Shown: positions 1 through 7,034 of the stretch, piece by piece
Layout: the number at the start of each line of letters is the position of its first letter
Numbering within the stretch: the first letter of the stretch is position 1
Assembly: GCA_009785545.1 (NCBI GenBank)
Contig: WQWD01000013.1
Span: 1-17,601 of the forward strand
Reading direction: 5' to 3'
DNA: 17,601 bases
Source: Treponema sp.
GTDB lineage: Bacteria; Spirochaetota; Spirochaetia; Treponematales; Breznakiellaceae
Position numbers and translations under genes: made by a program
Notes under the pieces: generated by a model
What the model was told of the DNA's origin: nothing
The model's database searches: none
What the model saw: the letters and a program-made list of their open reading frames with translations, nothing else

Positions 1-70
1 CGCAAAACTGGATTATGACCCAATATGTGACATTCGCAAAACCCGCACATCAAAAGACAAGCGCAACGAG
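1..70. repeat. Terminal direct repeat, left copy (circular join)
   Basis: All 70 bases are identical to the last 70 bases of the window. The reading frame of rep passes through the join without a break, which is what overlap at the ends of an assembled circle looks like. It is most likely an assembly artefact of circularity, not a biological repeat. Removing one copy gives a circle of about 17,531 bp. Confidence 0.93.
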
Positions 71-412
71 GTCGCAGAAGTTGCGAAGTACACATATAAG
101 GACGCAGAAATTTTAAATAATATTTTGTCGGACGAAGATAAAGCAGATGTCGTTAAAAATTTAAGTAGCGCATTGCACGGACGGCGATTATATGCGTATG
201 GCGGGTGCATGAAGAAAATAGCCGCCGAATTGAAGTTGAAAGATGTCGAGGACAAAGCCGACCTTGTAAATTTGACTGATGATGAATCTGAAATAAATGA
301 CGGGCTTGCAAAAATGATATTAAATTATCGTTGGGATATGGGGCTGTCTGTTTATCGCAGGTATGAGAAAGCAGAATATAAAAATCAAGAATCACGGCAA
401 ATACAGCTTTAA
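1..412 (+). CDS. rep: Rolling-circle replication initiator Rep, C-terminal part (Rep_1 family)
   Basis: This is the end of the gene that begins at 16807 and crosses the circle join. Codons run from position 2, and base 1 completes a codon. It holds the expected catalytic tyrosine motif: EVAKYTYKD lies at residues 269-276 of the joined 378-residue protein and matches the EV.KY..KD signature of pC194/pUB110-type (Rep_1) initiators. In this family the tyrosine attacks the double-strand origin and becomes covalently joined to the 5' end. Either Y272 or Y274 could be the nucleophile; by family pattern Y272 follows the lysine. The rest is charged and probably contributes to origin binding. The stop at 410-412 lies 12 bases from the end of the convergent TOPRIM gene. 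Confidence 0.9.
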   Translation, partial: AKLDYDPICDIRKTRTSKDKRNEVAEVAKYTYKDAEILNNILSDEDKADVVKNLSSALHGRRLYAYGGCMKKIAAELKLKDVEDKADLVNLTDDESEINDGLAKMILNYRWDMGLSVYRRYEKAEYKNQESRQIQL

Positions 413-424
413 AATGTGTCAAGG

Positions 425-1464
425 TTACAGTATTTGTAAACTTTCCCGTGCCCGCTCTAACGCCCGCCCAATGGGATTACAATATCGCTTCATGTCGATT
501 ATCTGCTCGTTCCAGTCTTTGTATTTCTCATCGGGCAGACGAAGCGCATAATCAATCCCCAAGTTGTCAACCTTATTAATAAAATTGCGCCCGGCGTTAT
601 CATTATCAACGCACAAAACAGCCTTTGCGTCCGGCGCAAAAACTTCAAGACTGTGTTTCAAGATATTTGGCTTAAGTCCCATCATTGAAACTAAAAGGCA
701 ATTCTTGAATCGCTCGTCTTTGTGATAAACTTTGTAATCAATATAACTCAATAAATCAATCGCACTCTCGAAAAACAGGGCATAATCAAACGTGTTATCT
801 TCTGATTCTGAAAACCGAACATTAAGCCCATAGCCGTATTTGCCCCCACCCGCAACGCCTTTAAATGGCTTGCTTGTTATACCGCAGAGTTCTGCGCCGA
901 CTATAGCATTATGTTCATCATGTATGGGGAAAACTGCGTTATTCGTACGTTCTTCTTGATATAACAAGTTATTCCGCAAAAGAAAATCAACAATGCCCAA
1001 ACCAATATGTCGCACTTTCTCCAAGTATCGTTCAACATTATTAGCGTTTCGATATGCAGAAATATCATTCCAGTCAAACGTCTGATTGCTGTGTGATGAT
1101 GTATTTTTAAGCGTTGGCAATAACCCAACATCAGCATTTTCTACACTCGAAGATAGCGAAACACTCTCAATATTTTTCACGCCGTCCATTGATTCGTTCA
1201 TTGCCCCTCGAAACAGCCTCTTTAAAGCTCATTCCCATGTGTCTGGTGCGGTAATCGACTAGAATTGCCTCTATCTTGTCTACTGTTCCAGAAATAAGCG
1301 TTATTCGTAAAAATAAGGCTATCATGCTCTGTGTGTCGATATCTCTTCCCGTCAGCCACCAAAGACACACCAATGCGCAACAAATAACCTGCTAAGTCAG
1401 CCTGCCTCGCCTGCCTGACAACATCTTTCGAAATCGAAACCCACTCGCTTACGTCACTCACCAT
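425..1464 (-). pseudogene. DUF3991/TOPRIM domain protein, split by two apparent frameshifts
   Basis: Three consecutive minus-strand frames together give one protein. The first (ATG at 1464, after AAGGGGG with 9-base spacing) carries the DUF3991-like start, including YLLRIG, EHDSL and FWNSR. The second carries VDYRTRHMGMSFKEAV. The third, open from 1201 to 425, carries the TOPRIM domain: FFESAID (E145 of that frame) and VDNDNAG (D199, D201), the metal-binding glutamate and DxD. Proteins of this type are common on Clostridia mobile elements and resemble primase-like enzymes; their job is not settled. A one-base excess in the GGGG run near 1208 explains the second shift. A 5-base deletion between GCAAT repeats near 1285 could explain the first. 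It may be a true pseudogene, or a sequencing error at the homopolymer. The segment 425-1201 could still be made from its own ATG. Confidence 0.75.
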
Positions 1465-1842
1465 CTTAAGCGTCCCCCTTTGAAATCAATTATGCCTGAA
1501 TTCGTCTACTTGACACCCATTTAATAGTATTATATCACGTCAATGGCAAAAATTAAAGCGAAATTTGTAAAATTTTTACAAACGATAAGCAAATTGACGT
1601 AATCTTTTGTAATCGTAATAATATTTAACCATATCAGGCTTGAAAATCAGAATAAACCTCGCAAAATTTATGAAAAATGAGGACAACTTTACACAATGCA
1701 ATGCACTTCCATCTTGAATGCATGGACAACTTTACATCAAGATTTGCGTATATTTATAGCCTCATGGCCGTTAGACGTGCTAATTTTATTGGACAAGCAA
1801 TTTTTATGATTTCTTGAATACATTTGATTTAAGGGGGCGAAT
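1465..1842. other. Intergenic region with nested dyad and short repeats
   Basis: This is a divergent intergenic space between the TOPRIM gene (minus) and the small ORF and recombinase (plus). It contains an outer inverted repeat with arms ACGTCAAT at 1537-1544 and ATTGACGT at 1593-1600, enclosing a tighter palindrome (TTTGTAAAA at 1564-1572, TTTTACAAA at 1574-1582). A minus-strand TATAAT at about 1528-1534 beside the outer arm could be the -10 of the TOPRIM gene, with a poor -35. Two copies of GGACAACTTTAC lie at 1681-1692 and 1724-1735. No convincing gene is present. Confidence 0.5.
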
Positions 1843-1965
1843 ATGGACAAGAAAGAAATTTTGATTTTTAAGGTTATTCAAAAGAACGCTGGTGAAAAAG
1901 ATTTATCTATAATAGTAAATCAGAAAATTTCAAACTTAATAAAAAAGGATTTGCGAAAAAGGTGA
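1843..1965 (+). CDS. Small basic hypothetical protein (40 aa) upstream of the recombinase
   Basis: ATG at 1843 follows a run of five Gs (1833-1837) at normal spacing. The frame encodes 40 residues beginning MDKKEILIFKVIQ and ending LIKKDLRKR. It is lysine-rich, with alternating hydrophobic residues compatible with one or two short helices. It ends about 57 bases before the start of the large serine recombinase, in the same direction, so the two may share a transcript. I do not recognise a family. The clear ribosome binding site and the position are the main reasons to believe it; the short length leaves real doubt. Confidence 0.45.
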   Translation: MDKKEILIFKVIQKNAGEKDLSIIVNQKISNLIKKDLRKR

Positions 1966-2022
1966 TTTTGTGATAAAATATGGGCATGGTTTAATGGTCG
2001 ATATTCAAAGGAGATGTTGTCG

Positions 2023-3606
2023 ATGAATAGAGCGACCATAAAAAATGCTGTGGGTATTTATGTTAGGCTCTCTGATGAGGACAGAGATAAAAAACACACC
2101 TCGAAAATTGAAAGCGAAAGTATTCAAAATCAAAAAAGTATGCTTTTGCAATATTGCAAAGAAAGGAGTTGGAATGTTTGTGACGTATATTGCGATGAAA
2201 ATTATAGCGGTGCAGATAGAAGTAGGCCAGATTTCAACCGCTTACTTGAGGATTGCGAAAAAGGCAGAATTAACATAGTAATATGCAAAACGCAAAGCCG
2301 ATTTTCACGAGATATGGAGATTATTGAGCGTTACATACATGATAAATTTCCAGAATGGGGAGTGCGCTTTGTTTCCGTCATAGACCACGCCGACACAGAG
2401 CTTGAGGGAAATAAAAAGGCACGGCAAATCAACGGGCTGATTAATGAATGGTATTTAGAGGATTTATCGCTTAATATAAGGCGAACTCTTAAACACAAAA
2501 AGGAAAAGGGAGAACATTGTAGCGGATTTGCTCCGTATGGTTACATGAAAGACCCGAACAACAAAAGTCGCCTTATTCCTGACCCTGTTGCAGCCGAGGT
2601 TGTAAAAGATATTTTCCGTATGCATAACGCAGGTTATGGCTATCAAAAAATTGCCCGAACTTTGAACGAGCGTGGAGTATTAACACCGACTCTCTACAAA
2701 AAAAGTCAAGGCATAAACTTTTCCAACGGCAAGCAAAAAGAGATTGATAGAACACGGCACGGGTCTATATGGAAAACGCCTTCGATTTTTCACATGGTTC
2801 GCAATGAGGTATATACTGGGGCGTTAGTGCAAGGAAAATCAACGTGCGTCAGCTATAAAAATCGTAGAAAGATTATCAAGCCTAAAGATGAGTGGATTAT
2901 TATTCCAAATAGTCATGAACCAATTATTGATGATGTGACATGGGAAATCACGCAGAAAAGGCTTGAAAATCAGACCAGACCTCAATTTGATACCGCTATC
3001 AAACACGTTTTCGCAGGGAAAATTTTTTGCGGATATTGTAGCGGTACGATGAAAAAATCGGGCAGTCAGTCCCATAAATATTTTCATTGCAGAACAGTTT
3101 GGAACAAGCCCGGTGTTTGTCATAATAAAAAATATTTGCCTGTTGTTAAGGTTGAGGATTTCGTGCTCGGTGAAATAAATCAGCTTTTATCTAATAATTT
3201 TGATGAAAATTTGATTGATATTGCTTGTGGCGAGCGTAAAAAAAGACTTTTTGCACTTGAGGAAGAGCGAAAGAGCATAGATGAGCTTTTGAGCAAAAAA
3301 GAAGCCGCCATTGAAATGCTTTACATGGACAGGGTGGAGGGCGTAGTTTCTAAAGAGCGATATGCGCTGATGTTATCAAAATTAGAATCTGATATAAGAG
3401 ATTTTCAAAAAAGACTTATTGGCATTGAAAAAGAAGTTTTGGGCGAAAGTAAAAAATCTGCCAAGAAATCTTTATTGCTTGATAAGTATAAGAAAATTGA
3501 GATTTTGACACATGAAATCGTGGACGAATTTATTGATAAAATTGAAGTTTTGCACTTTGATAAAATGTCTGGAGAGCGTAAAATCAATGTTTATTTAGCT
3601 TTGTGA
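2023..3606 (+). CDS. Large serine recombinase (site-specific integrase/excisionase type)
   Basis: This is a 527-residue member of the large serine recombinase family, which cuts and rejoins DNA at attachment sites through a serine-DNA link. In order: a resolvase catalytic domain with YVRLS at 13-17 (nucleophile S17, R15) and QSRFSRD at 91-97 (catalytic arginines); a recombinase DNA-binding domain at about 160-290 (GFAPYGY, then the helix around ARTLNERGV); a zinc ribbon with C336, C339, C356 and C366; and a coiled coil at about 404-475. Length and domain order are complete. ATG 2023 is preferred over ATG 2014, because AAAGGAG at 2007-2013 is 9 bases from the first and directly abuts the second. 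It could integrate the whole circle, or act on sites beside its own gene. Which of these is unknown. Confidence 0.93.
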   Translation: MNRATIKNAVGIYVRLSDEDRDKKHTSKIESESIQNQKSMLLQYCKERSWNVCDVYCDENYSGADRSRPDFNRLLEDCEKGRINIVICKTQSRFSRDMEIIERYIHDKFPEWGVRFVSVIDHADTELEGNKKARQINGLINEWYLEDLSLNIRRTLKHKKEKGEHCSGFAPYGYMKDPNNKSRLIPDPVAAEVVKDIFRMHNAGYGYQKIARTLNERGVLTPTLYKKSQGINFSNGKQKEIDRTRHGSIWKTPSIFHMVRNEVYTGALVQGKSTCVSYKNRRKIIKPKDEWIIIPNSHEPIIDDVTWEITQKRLENQTRPQFDTAIKHVFAGKIFCGYCSGTMKKSGSQSHKYFHCRTVWNKPGVCHNKKYLPVVKVEDFVLGEINQLLSNNFDENLIDIACGERKKRLFALEEERKSIDELLSKKEAAIEMLYMDRVEGVVSKERYALMLSKLESDIRDFQKRLIGIEKEVLGESKKSAKKSLLLDKYKKIEILTHEIVDEFIDKIEVLHFDKMSGERKINVYLAL

Positions 3607-3616
3607 AAGATGTTTG

Positions 3617-3770
3617 TACTCCTAATTAATCGCAGCAGTGTCAGAAAATACATTTTTTGACAGAATAAATTATTAATTTTTAAAATTGAGGTTCTCCCTG
3701 TTAAAGAGGGGGCTGGAGGCGAATAATTAAAGCTTTTGAAATGCTGTAATACTCCTAATTAATTGCAACA
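3617..3770. repeat. Imperfect 21-bp direct repeats flanking a possible attachment site
   Basis: TACTCCTAATTAAT followed by CGCAGCA (3617-3637) recurs as TACTCCTAATTAAT followed by TGCAACA (3750-3770), 19 of 21 bases identical and 133 bp apart. The first copy starts 10 bases after the recombinase stop codon. Attachment sites of large serine recombinases usually sit next to the gene, so this pair, with the dyad at 3639-3662 between them, is a candidate attP region. That is an inference. The interval also holds a weak CTCCC/GAGGG hairpin near 3692-3712. Confidence 0.45.
3639..3662. promoter_or_regulatory. 24-bp dyad C (recombinase-type binding site)
   Basis: TGTCAGAAAA at the left and TTTTTTGACA at the right form a 24-bp near-palindrome with ATAC at the centre. 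The same 24-bp length and outer TGTCA/TGACA occur at 4865-4888 and 5030-5053, both near the small resolvase gene. Dyads of this size suit a serine recombinase dimer. Which recombinase would bind is unknown. Confidence 0.45.
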
Positions 3771-3814
3771 CATTTTGGAAATAAATGGGAGTAGAGAAAA
3801 CAAAAAAACGACCA

Positions 3815-3904
3815 TTAAACCAAAACCACACAGATTATATATAATAAAAAGCATAAAGTTAAGAATTTATGCTTTTTTGTGCATGATTTTTTATTATTTA
3901 TCAT
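3815..3904 (-). CDS. Possible small hydrophobic peptide (29 aa), type I toxin-like
   Basis: Reading leftward, ATG at 3904 follows GAGG closely and opens a 29-residue frame. It has a basic start (MINNKKSCTKKHK) and then an unbroken hydrophobic stretch FLTLCFLLYIICVVLV. A TTGACA-17-TATAAT promoter on the same strand at 4072-4100 would give a leader of about 160 bases with a hairpin in it, a layout seen in type I toxin messages. Against it: the DNA is very AT-rich, so chance hydrophobic frames are common, the ribosome site is close, and the 3846-3877 hairpin lies inside the frame. Confidence 0.25.
   Translation of the reverse strand: MINNKKSCTKKHKFLTLCFLLYIICVVLV
3846..3878 (+). terminator. Rho-independent terminator candidate
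   Basis: A perfect 12-bp stem (AAAAAGCATAAA at 3846-3857, TTTATGCTTTTT at 3866-3877) has an 8-base loop and ends in a T run on the plus strand. It would stop transcription leaving the serine recombinase. It is symmetric enough to work on the minus strand too. Confidence 0.55.
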
Positions 3905-3951
3905 CAACCTCAATAACAAACAAGTGACTGAGTGATTATGATGAAACTTAG

Positions 3952-3975
3952 AGGGGCTTTGAGCCCTTTATTTAT
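3952..3975 (+). terminator. Second hairpin, terminator-like
   Basis: AGGGGCT (3952-3958) pairs with AGCCCTT (3962-3968), with one G-T pair and a 3-base loop, followed by TTATTTATG on the plus strand. The T tract is poor. On the minus strand it would sit in the leader of any RNA starting from the promoter at 4072-4100. Confidence 0.35.
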
Positions 3976-4071
3976 GCGGTTTTTTGAACTTTGAACAACT
4001 GATTTGTGATTTTTAAGTAATAAAAATTTAGTTTACGCTTAAATTTTTAGTTATTCATTTTTTACATCTGT

Positions 4072-4100
4072 ATTATATACCATCTTTCGACCATTGTCAA
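4072..4100 (-). promoter_or_regulatory. Consensus promoter reading leftward into a gene-poor region
   Basis: On the minus strand, TTGACA (4095-4100), a 17-base spacer and TATAAT (4072-4077) match the housekeeping sigma-factor consensus at all 12 positions. An inverted repeat GTCAAG-AG-CTTGAC (4096-4109) overlaps the -35 and could be an operator. Transcription would start near 4065 and run toward 3846, where no large gene exists. The product is either a noncoding RNA or the small peptide at 3815-3904. Confidence 0.6.
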
Positions 4101-4254
4101 GAGCTTGACTATGTTTTTTAGTTTGAATTTTGGTGTGCGTAAAAATTAAACAGAGCTTGAAATTTTATTTCGTTATTCGCTTCGTTTAAAGTAATAATGC
4201 GGGCGACTTTACTGTAAACTTGAAGTAAATTATATTGTAAAGGAGTCCGGTATT

Positions 4255-4854
4255 ATGGTAGAATATGGATATATTAGAGTATCAAGCATGGAGCAAAATG
4301 AAGCGAGGCAGGTTTTGGCGTTAGGGGAGGTTGGAGTTTTTGGGGAACAGGTTTTTGTTGATAAACAGTCTGGCAAGGATTTTGACCGCCCGCAGTATGC
4401 GGAGTTGATGAAGAAATTACGGGAGGGAGATTTACTTTATATACAGAGCATTGACCGCTTGGGGCGCAATTATGAGGAAATTCAAAATCAATGGCGCATT
4501 ATCACGAAAGAGGTAAAGGCTGATGTTGTCGTGCTTGATATGGAGCTTTTAGACACACGGAGATATAAGGATTTGATGGGGACATTTATCGCCGACTTGG
4601 TTTTGCAAGTTTTGTCGTTCGTGGCGCAACATGAGCGTGAGAACATACGTAAGCGTCAAGCGCAGGGGATAGCGGCGGCACAGGCACGAGGTGTTCAGTT
4701 TGGCAGACCTGCTTTATCCGTGCCTGATGACTTTGGGGATTTGGTCAAAAAATGGCGCAAAAAGCAAATTACACTTAATGAAATTTTAAATATATGTGAA
4801 ATGAGCAAGAGCACATTTTACAGAAGATTGCGTGAATATAGCCTTGTTTCTTAA
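4255..4854 (+). CDS. Small serine resolvase/invertase (plasmid resolvase type)
   Basis: A 199-residue serine recombinase of normal resolvase length. The catalytic serine is S10 in YIRVS. DRLGRN at 67-72 supplies catalytic arginines R68 and R71. The segment around 122-135 (FVAQHERENIRKRQ) is the start of the long dimer-interface helix. FGRP at 149-152 leads to a C-terminal helix-turn-helix at about 162-197 (LNEILNICEMSKSTFYRRL). ATG 4255 is preceded by AAAGGAG at 9 bases. The likely role is resolving plasmid multimers at a res site, though inversion or transposon resolution cannot be excluded. No transposase accompanies it. An inverted repeat (TTTACT/AGTAAA) just upstream near 4208-4229 may serve in autoregulation. 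Three dyads in the 200 bp after the gene look like its res subsites. Confidence 0.92.
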   Translation: MVEYGYIRVSSMEQNEARQVLALGEVGVFGEQVFVDKQSGKDFDRPQYAELMKKLREGDLLYIQSIDRLGRNYEEIQNQWRIITKEVKADVVVLDMELLDTRRYKDLMGTFIADLVLQVLSFVAQHERENIRKRQAQGIAAAQARGVQFGRPALSVPDDFGDLVKKWRKKQITLNEILNICEMSKSTFYRRLREYSLVS

Positions 4855-4861
4855 ATAAAAA

Positions 4862-5056
4862 CTGTGTCAAAAGGTGTACTTTTTGACACAGCTTATTTAA
4901 GAATAGTATAGCACGAAAACACGTAAAAGTCAAGCAATTTTACGAAAAAATTGTAAATAATTATCGAAAATACATATTTTTTTGACTTTTTTCCGACAAA
5001 CACCCTGTAATTGAACAACTGTATATAATTGTCAAAAAGTACAGTATTTGACAATT
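4862..5056. other. Candidate res site with three dyads (A, D, B)
   Basis: Dyad A (4865-4888) has arms TGTCAAAA and TTTTTGACA; its perfect stem extends over 4862-4891, so it may also terminate the resolvase message. Dyad B (5030-5053) has the same 24-bp length and arms TGTCAAAA and TATTTGACA, and extends to a 10-bp perfect inverted repeat over 5027-5056. A degenerate copy (GAAAATACAT then TTTTTTTGACT) ends near 4987 and resembles dyad C at 3639. Three subsites within about 190 bp is the layout of classical resolvase res sites, although those usually lie upstream of the gene. The assignment is inference. Confidence 0.45.
4883..4912 (+). promoter_or_regulatory. Possible promoter for the 5107-7813 operon
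   Basis: TTGACA (4883-4888) is followed after 18 bases by TATAGC (4907-4912). The -35 lies in dyad A. A separate TATAAT at 5024-5029 abuts dyad B. Proteins bound at these dyads could therefore affect transcription of the downstream operon. The match is only moderate and the leader would be about 190 bases. Confidence 0.35.
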
Positions 5057-5106
5057 GTGTGAAGATTGAAATTTGAAAGTAAGTTGCGTCATGCTTGGGG
5101 GAGATA

Positions 5107-6117
5107 ATGAATGGCTCGGCTAAAAGTGTATGGTTGCGCAGACTAAAACGTAGATTCGTAGTTTTTATTTCGACGTTTATGGCGGCTTTCACAATTTTGT
5201 TGACGGGTTGTTATGAAATATGTGAAATTTGCGGCGAACCTATTGGAATATGTGGAGAGGATTTGAAAATTGCGGCAGGACAAGCCGTAAGGGGAATCGC
5301 AGATGAAGTTGTCGGTGGCATTATCGATGGAATTGGTGCGGGCATTGCAGAAACGGCGGAGGGTATTGTGGATAATGCCCGTGATGGTATAGATGCGGCG
5401 ATTGAGGCGGCCCGTGGAGGGTTAAGTGCGGCGATTGACGGCGTTAATACAGCAATTGATAATGTTACAGGTCGTAACGGTAGTGAAAACACATCGCAAG
5501 ACCTCTTTGATACGTCTGATGGCGAAATAGTTTTCGCACTTGATATGTGGCGCAGGTCTATATTAGGCGGTAATTATTCCGAGATGGCTTATAAAATTCT
5601 TAATCTTACAGGAGATGGATTTCAAGCCCCGTATTATTTAAGAAGCCTAATTTCGGTGCTCACGGGCATGAATGTTAGTGTTCACGGACCGGCCGCAACA
5701 GGTACGTTAGCCGCCGCCGGGTATTCGTTGGGCAATATAGCAAAATATATTGGCGTGGTACGCTATGTTCTTGATTTTTTATTTTTAGAAATTTCGATAA
5801 TTCAAATGGAACAGCATATGCTTGAACGGCGTAGGCACTATATTAATTCACCCAGAACAGTTGCGAATATCGATGAAATTCTTGCAGTAATTGAAATTGT
5901 TCGAGAGCGAGCGGCTGTCGCTATAGGATTTTATGCCGCTGATTTAGCTATTTTAACAGGATTGAAGAAAAAACCTGTTACAGCCCCTATAGGGTGGCTT
6001 GCGTCTGTAGTGTTTGCTGTAACGGGAATACCATCTCAAGGCTTTATAGACAGTGCATTTGACGCTTATGACTTTGTGAGTGAAAGAATTAGAAATCGCA
6101 TGTATTTGACAAATTAA
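5107..6117 (+). CDS. Predicted lipoprotein with cysteine cluster and amphipathic repeats
   Basis: A 336-residue protein with a type II signal peptide: a basic start (LRRLKRRF), a hydrophobic core, and lipobox LLTGC with C35 as the lipidated residue. Lipidation would tether it to the outer face of the membrane. Directly after come C39, C42 and C48 (CEICGEPIGICGE), unusual for a lipoprotein and suggestive of metal binding or disulfides. Residues about 52-120 are Gly/Ala/Ile/Asp-rich with repeated amphipathic helical units. Two further hydrophobic stretches (about 195-235 and 265-315) may contact the membrane. ATG 5107 lies 3 bases after GGGGGAG; an in-frame TTG at 5095 is less likely. First gene of an operon with 23 bases to the next. 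I do not recognise a family; a cell-surface or transfer-related role is only a guess. Confidence 0.75.
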   Translation: MNGSAKSVWLRRLKRRFVVFISTFMAAFTILLTGCYEICEICGEPIGICGEDLKIAAGQAVRGIADEVVGGIIDGIGAGIAETAEGIVDNARDGIDAAIEAARGGLSAAIDGVNTAIDNVTGRNGSENTSQDLFDTSDGEIVFALDMWRRSILGGNYSEMAYKILNLTGDGFQAPYYLRSLISVLTGMNVSVHGPAATGTLAAAGYSLGNIAKYIGVVRYVLDFLFLEISIIQMEQHMLERRRHYINSPRTVANIDEILAVIEIVRERAAVAIGFYAADLAILTGLKKKPVTAPIGWLASVVFAVTGIPSQGFIDSAFDAYDFVSERIRNRMYLTN

Positions 6118-6140
6118 TAGTTTTTAAGGGGGGCATTTTG

Positions 6141-6689
6141 ATGAAAAGATTGTTGTTGATTTTTATTATTTCTTGCGTGATTGTCGGCTCGATATACGCT
6201 TTTCGATATTTTTCATCTAATGCTGTTTATGTAGATTTTGATGAGTTTGTCCAGCAGTTTGTAGATGATTTTGATGGGTTAAGTCCTGAAGAACAACGAG
6301 AATTAGCAAGAGAGGGAATACAAGTTAATCCCGCTGATGGTTCGTTGGTATTGCATGATTTAGGTCAGCAGGGGTATGAAGTGCGGCGGGGTGGGGACTT
6401 CCCCATCAATGAACTGACGAGATTAATTCCTATTCCCGCTTTTCAATTTCATTCGGCTATGGGCGATGAAAATTCGTATTTCTTCACTTTTTTTGATATT
6501 ACTCTTGACCAAGTAAGAGAATATGTAGAACAATGTAGAAACAGAGGATTCACGATTGACGCAGAAGAAAGAGTTAGCGAGTTATTAGGAGAGCACAACT
6601 TTCGTTTTACTGCTCGTAACTCTGACGGGAATCTGATTGAGGTAACGCACTCACCACATGGGGCTATGGTGAGGATAAGCAAACCTTAG
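6141..6689 (+). CDS. Membrane-anchored hypothetical protein (182 aa)
   Basis: It starts MKRLLLIFIISCVIVGSIYAF, an N-terminal membrane anchor or signal peptide without a clear lipobox. The rest is acidic and probably exported. The C-terminal half (about 110-182) has the pattern of small secreted alpha/beta domains seen in many Bacillota exported proteins (FFDITLDQVREYVEQCRNRG, then a strand-rich end), but I cannot name the family. ATG 6141 follows a run of six Gs at 7 bases; the TTG just before it would be too close. It is 23 bases after the lipoprotein gene and 36 bases before the next, so it is probably co-transcribed and may act with the lipoprotein at the cell surface. Confidence 0.75.
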   Translation: MKRLLLIFIISCVIVGSIYAFRYFSSNAVYVDFDEFVQQFVDDFDGLSPEEQRELAREGIQVNPADGSLVLHDLGQQGYEVRRGGDFPINELTRLIPIPAFQFHSAMGDENSYFFTFFDITLDQVREYVEQCRNRGFTIDAEERVSELLGEHNFRFTARNSDGNLIEVTHSPHGAMVRISKP

Positions 6690-6725
6690 AAAATTGCAAG
6701 ATAAAATTTTTAGGAGTTGATTTTG

Positions 6726-7034
6726 ATGGAGAATTTACAGGCACGGGCAGTCGAAAAGATGATGAGCATTGGCTATAAGGAAAATTTAGCTCAAGAAATG
6801 AGTGTGGAATTATTAGCGGCTACTCCAGTTAAAAAGGCTTTTTCGCATTGGGTTGAAACGGGTGAAGAAACAGATTGTGTTTATGAGGAATTTTCAGCGT
6901 TTAGGCTTATGAGTGAACGCCGTCATAAATATCCTGCTGCTCTTAATGCGATTGACTGGTTAAACCGTGACCCTCAAAAAGCTCGCAAAGCACTTACTTC
7001 GGGAGTTTGTAGACTTATAAGGAGGAAAGAATGA
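6726..7034 (+). CDS. Small cytosolic hypothetical protein (102 aa), coupled to the HExxH protein
   Basis: ATG 6726 has AGGAG 9 bases upstream. The 102 residues are mostly helical and charged, start MENLQARAVEKMMSIGY and end in a basic tail (RLIRRKE). There is no signal peptide or membrane segment. Its stop overlaps the start of the next gene as ATGA, with AGGAGG inside its last codons, so the two are translationally coupled and likely made in fixed ratio. That arrangement suits a partner, chaperone or inhibitor of the metallopeptidase-like protein, but nothing in the sequence proves it. No family recognised. Confidence 0.72.
   Translation: MENLQARAVEKMMSIGYKENLAQEMSVELLAATPVKKAFSHWVETGEETDCVYEEFSAFRLMSERRHKYPAALNAIDWLNRDPQKARKALTSGVCRLIRRKE

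Noticed and set aside
4865..5053. Dyads as CRISPR repeats
   Set aside because: Only three or four irregularly spaced copies, no regular spacers and no cas genes.
5211..5492. Minus-strand frame opposite the lipoprotein repeats
   Set aside because: Shadow of the Gly/Ala-rich repeats of the lipoprotein gene; low-complexity Ala/Pro/Ser sequence with no ribosome site.
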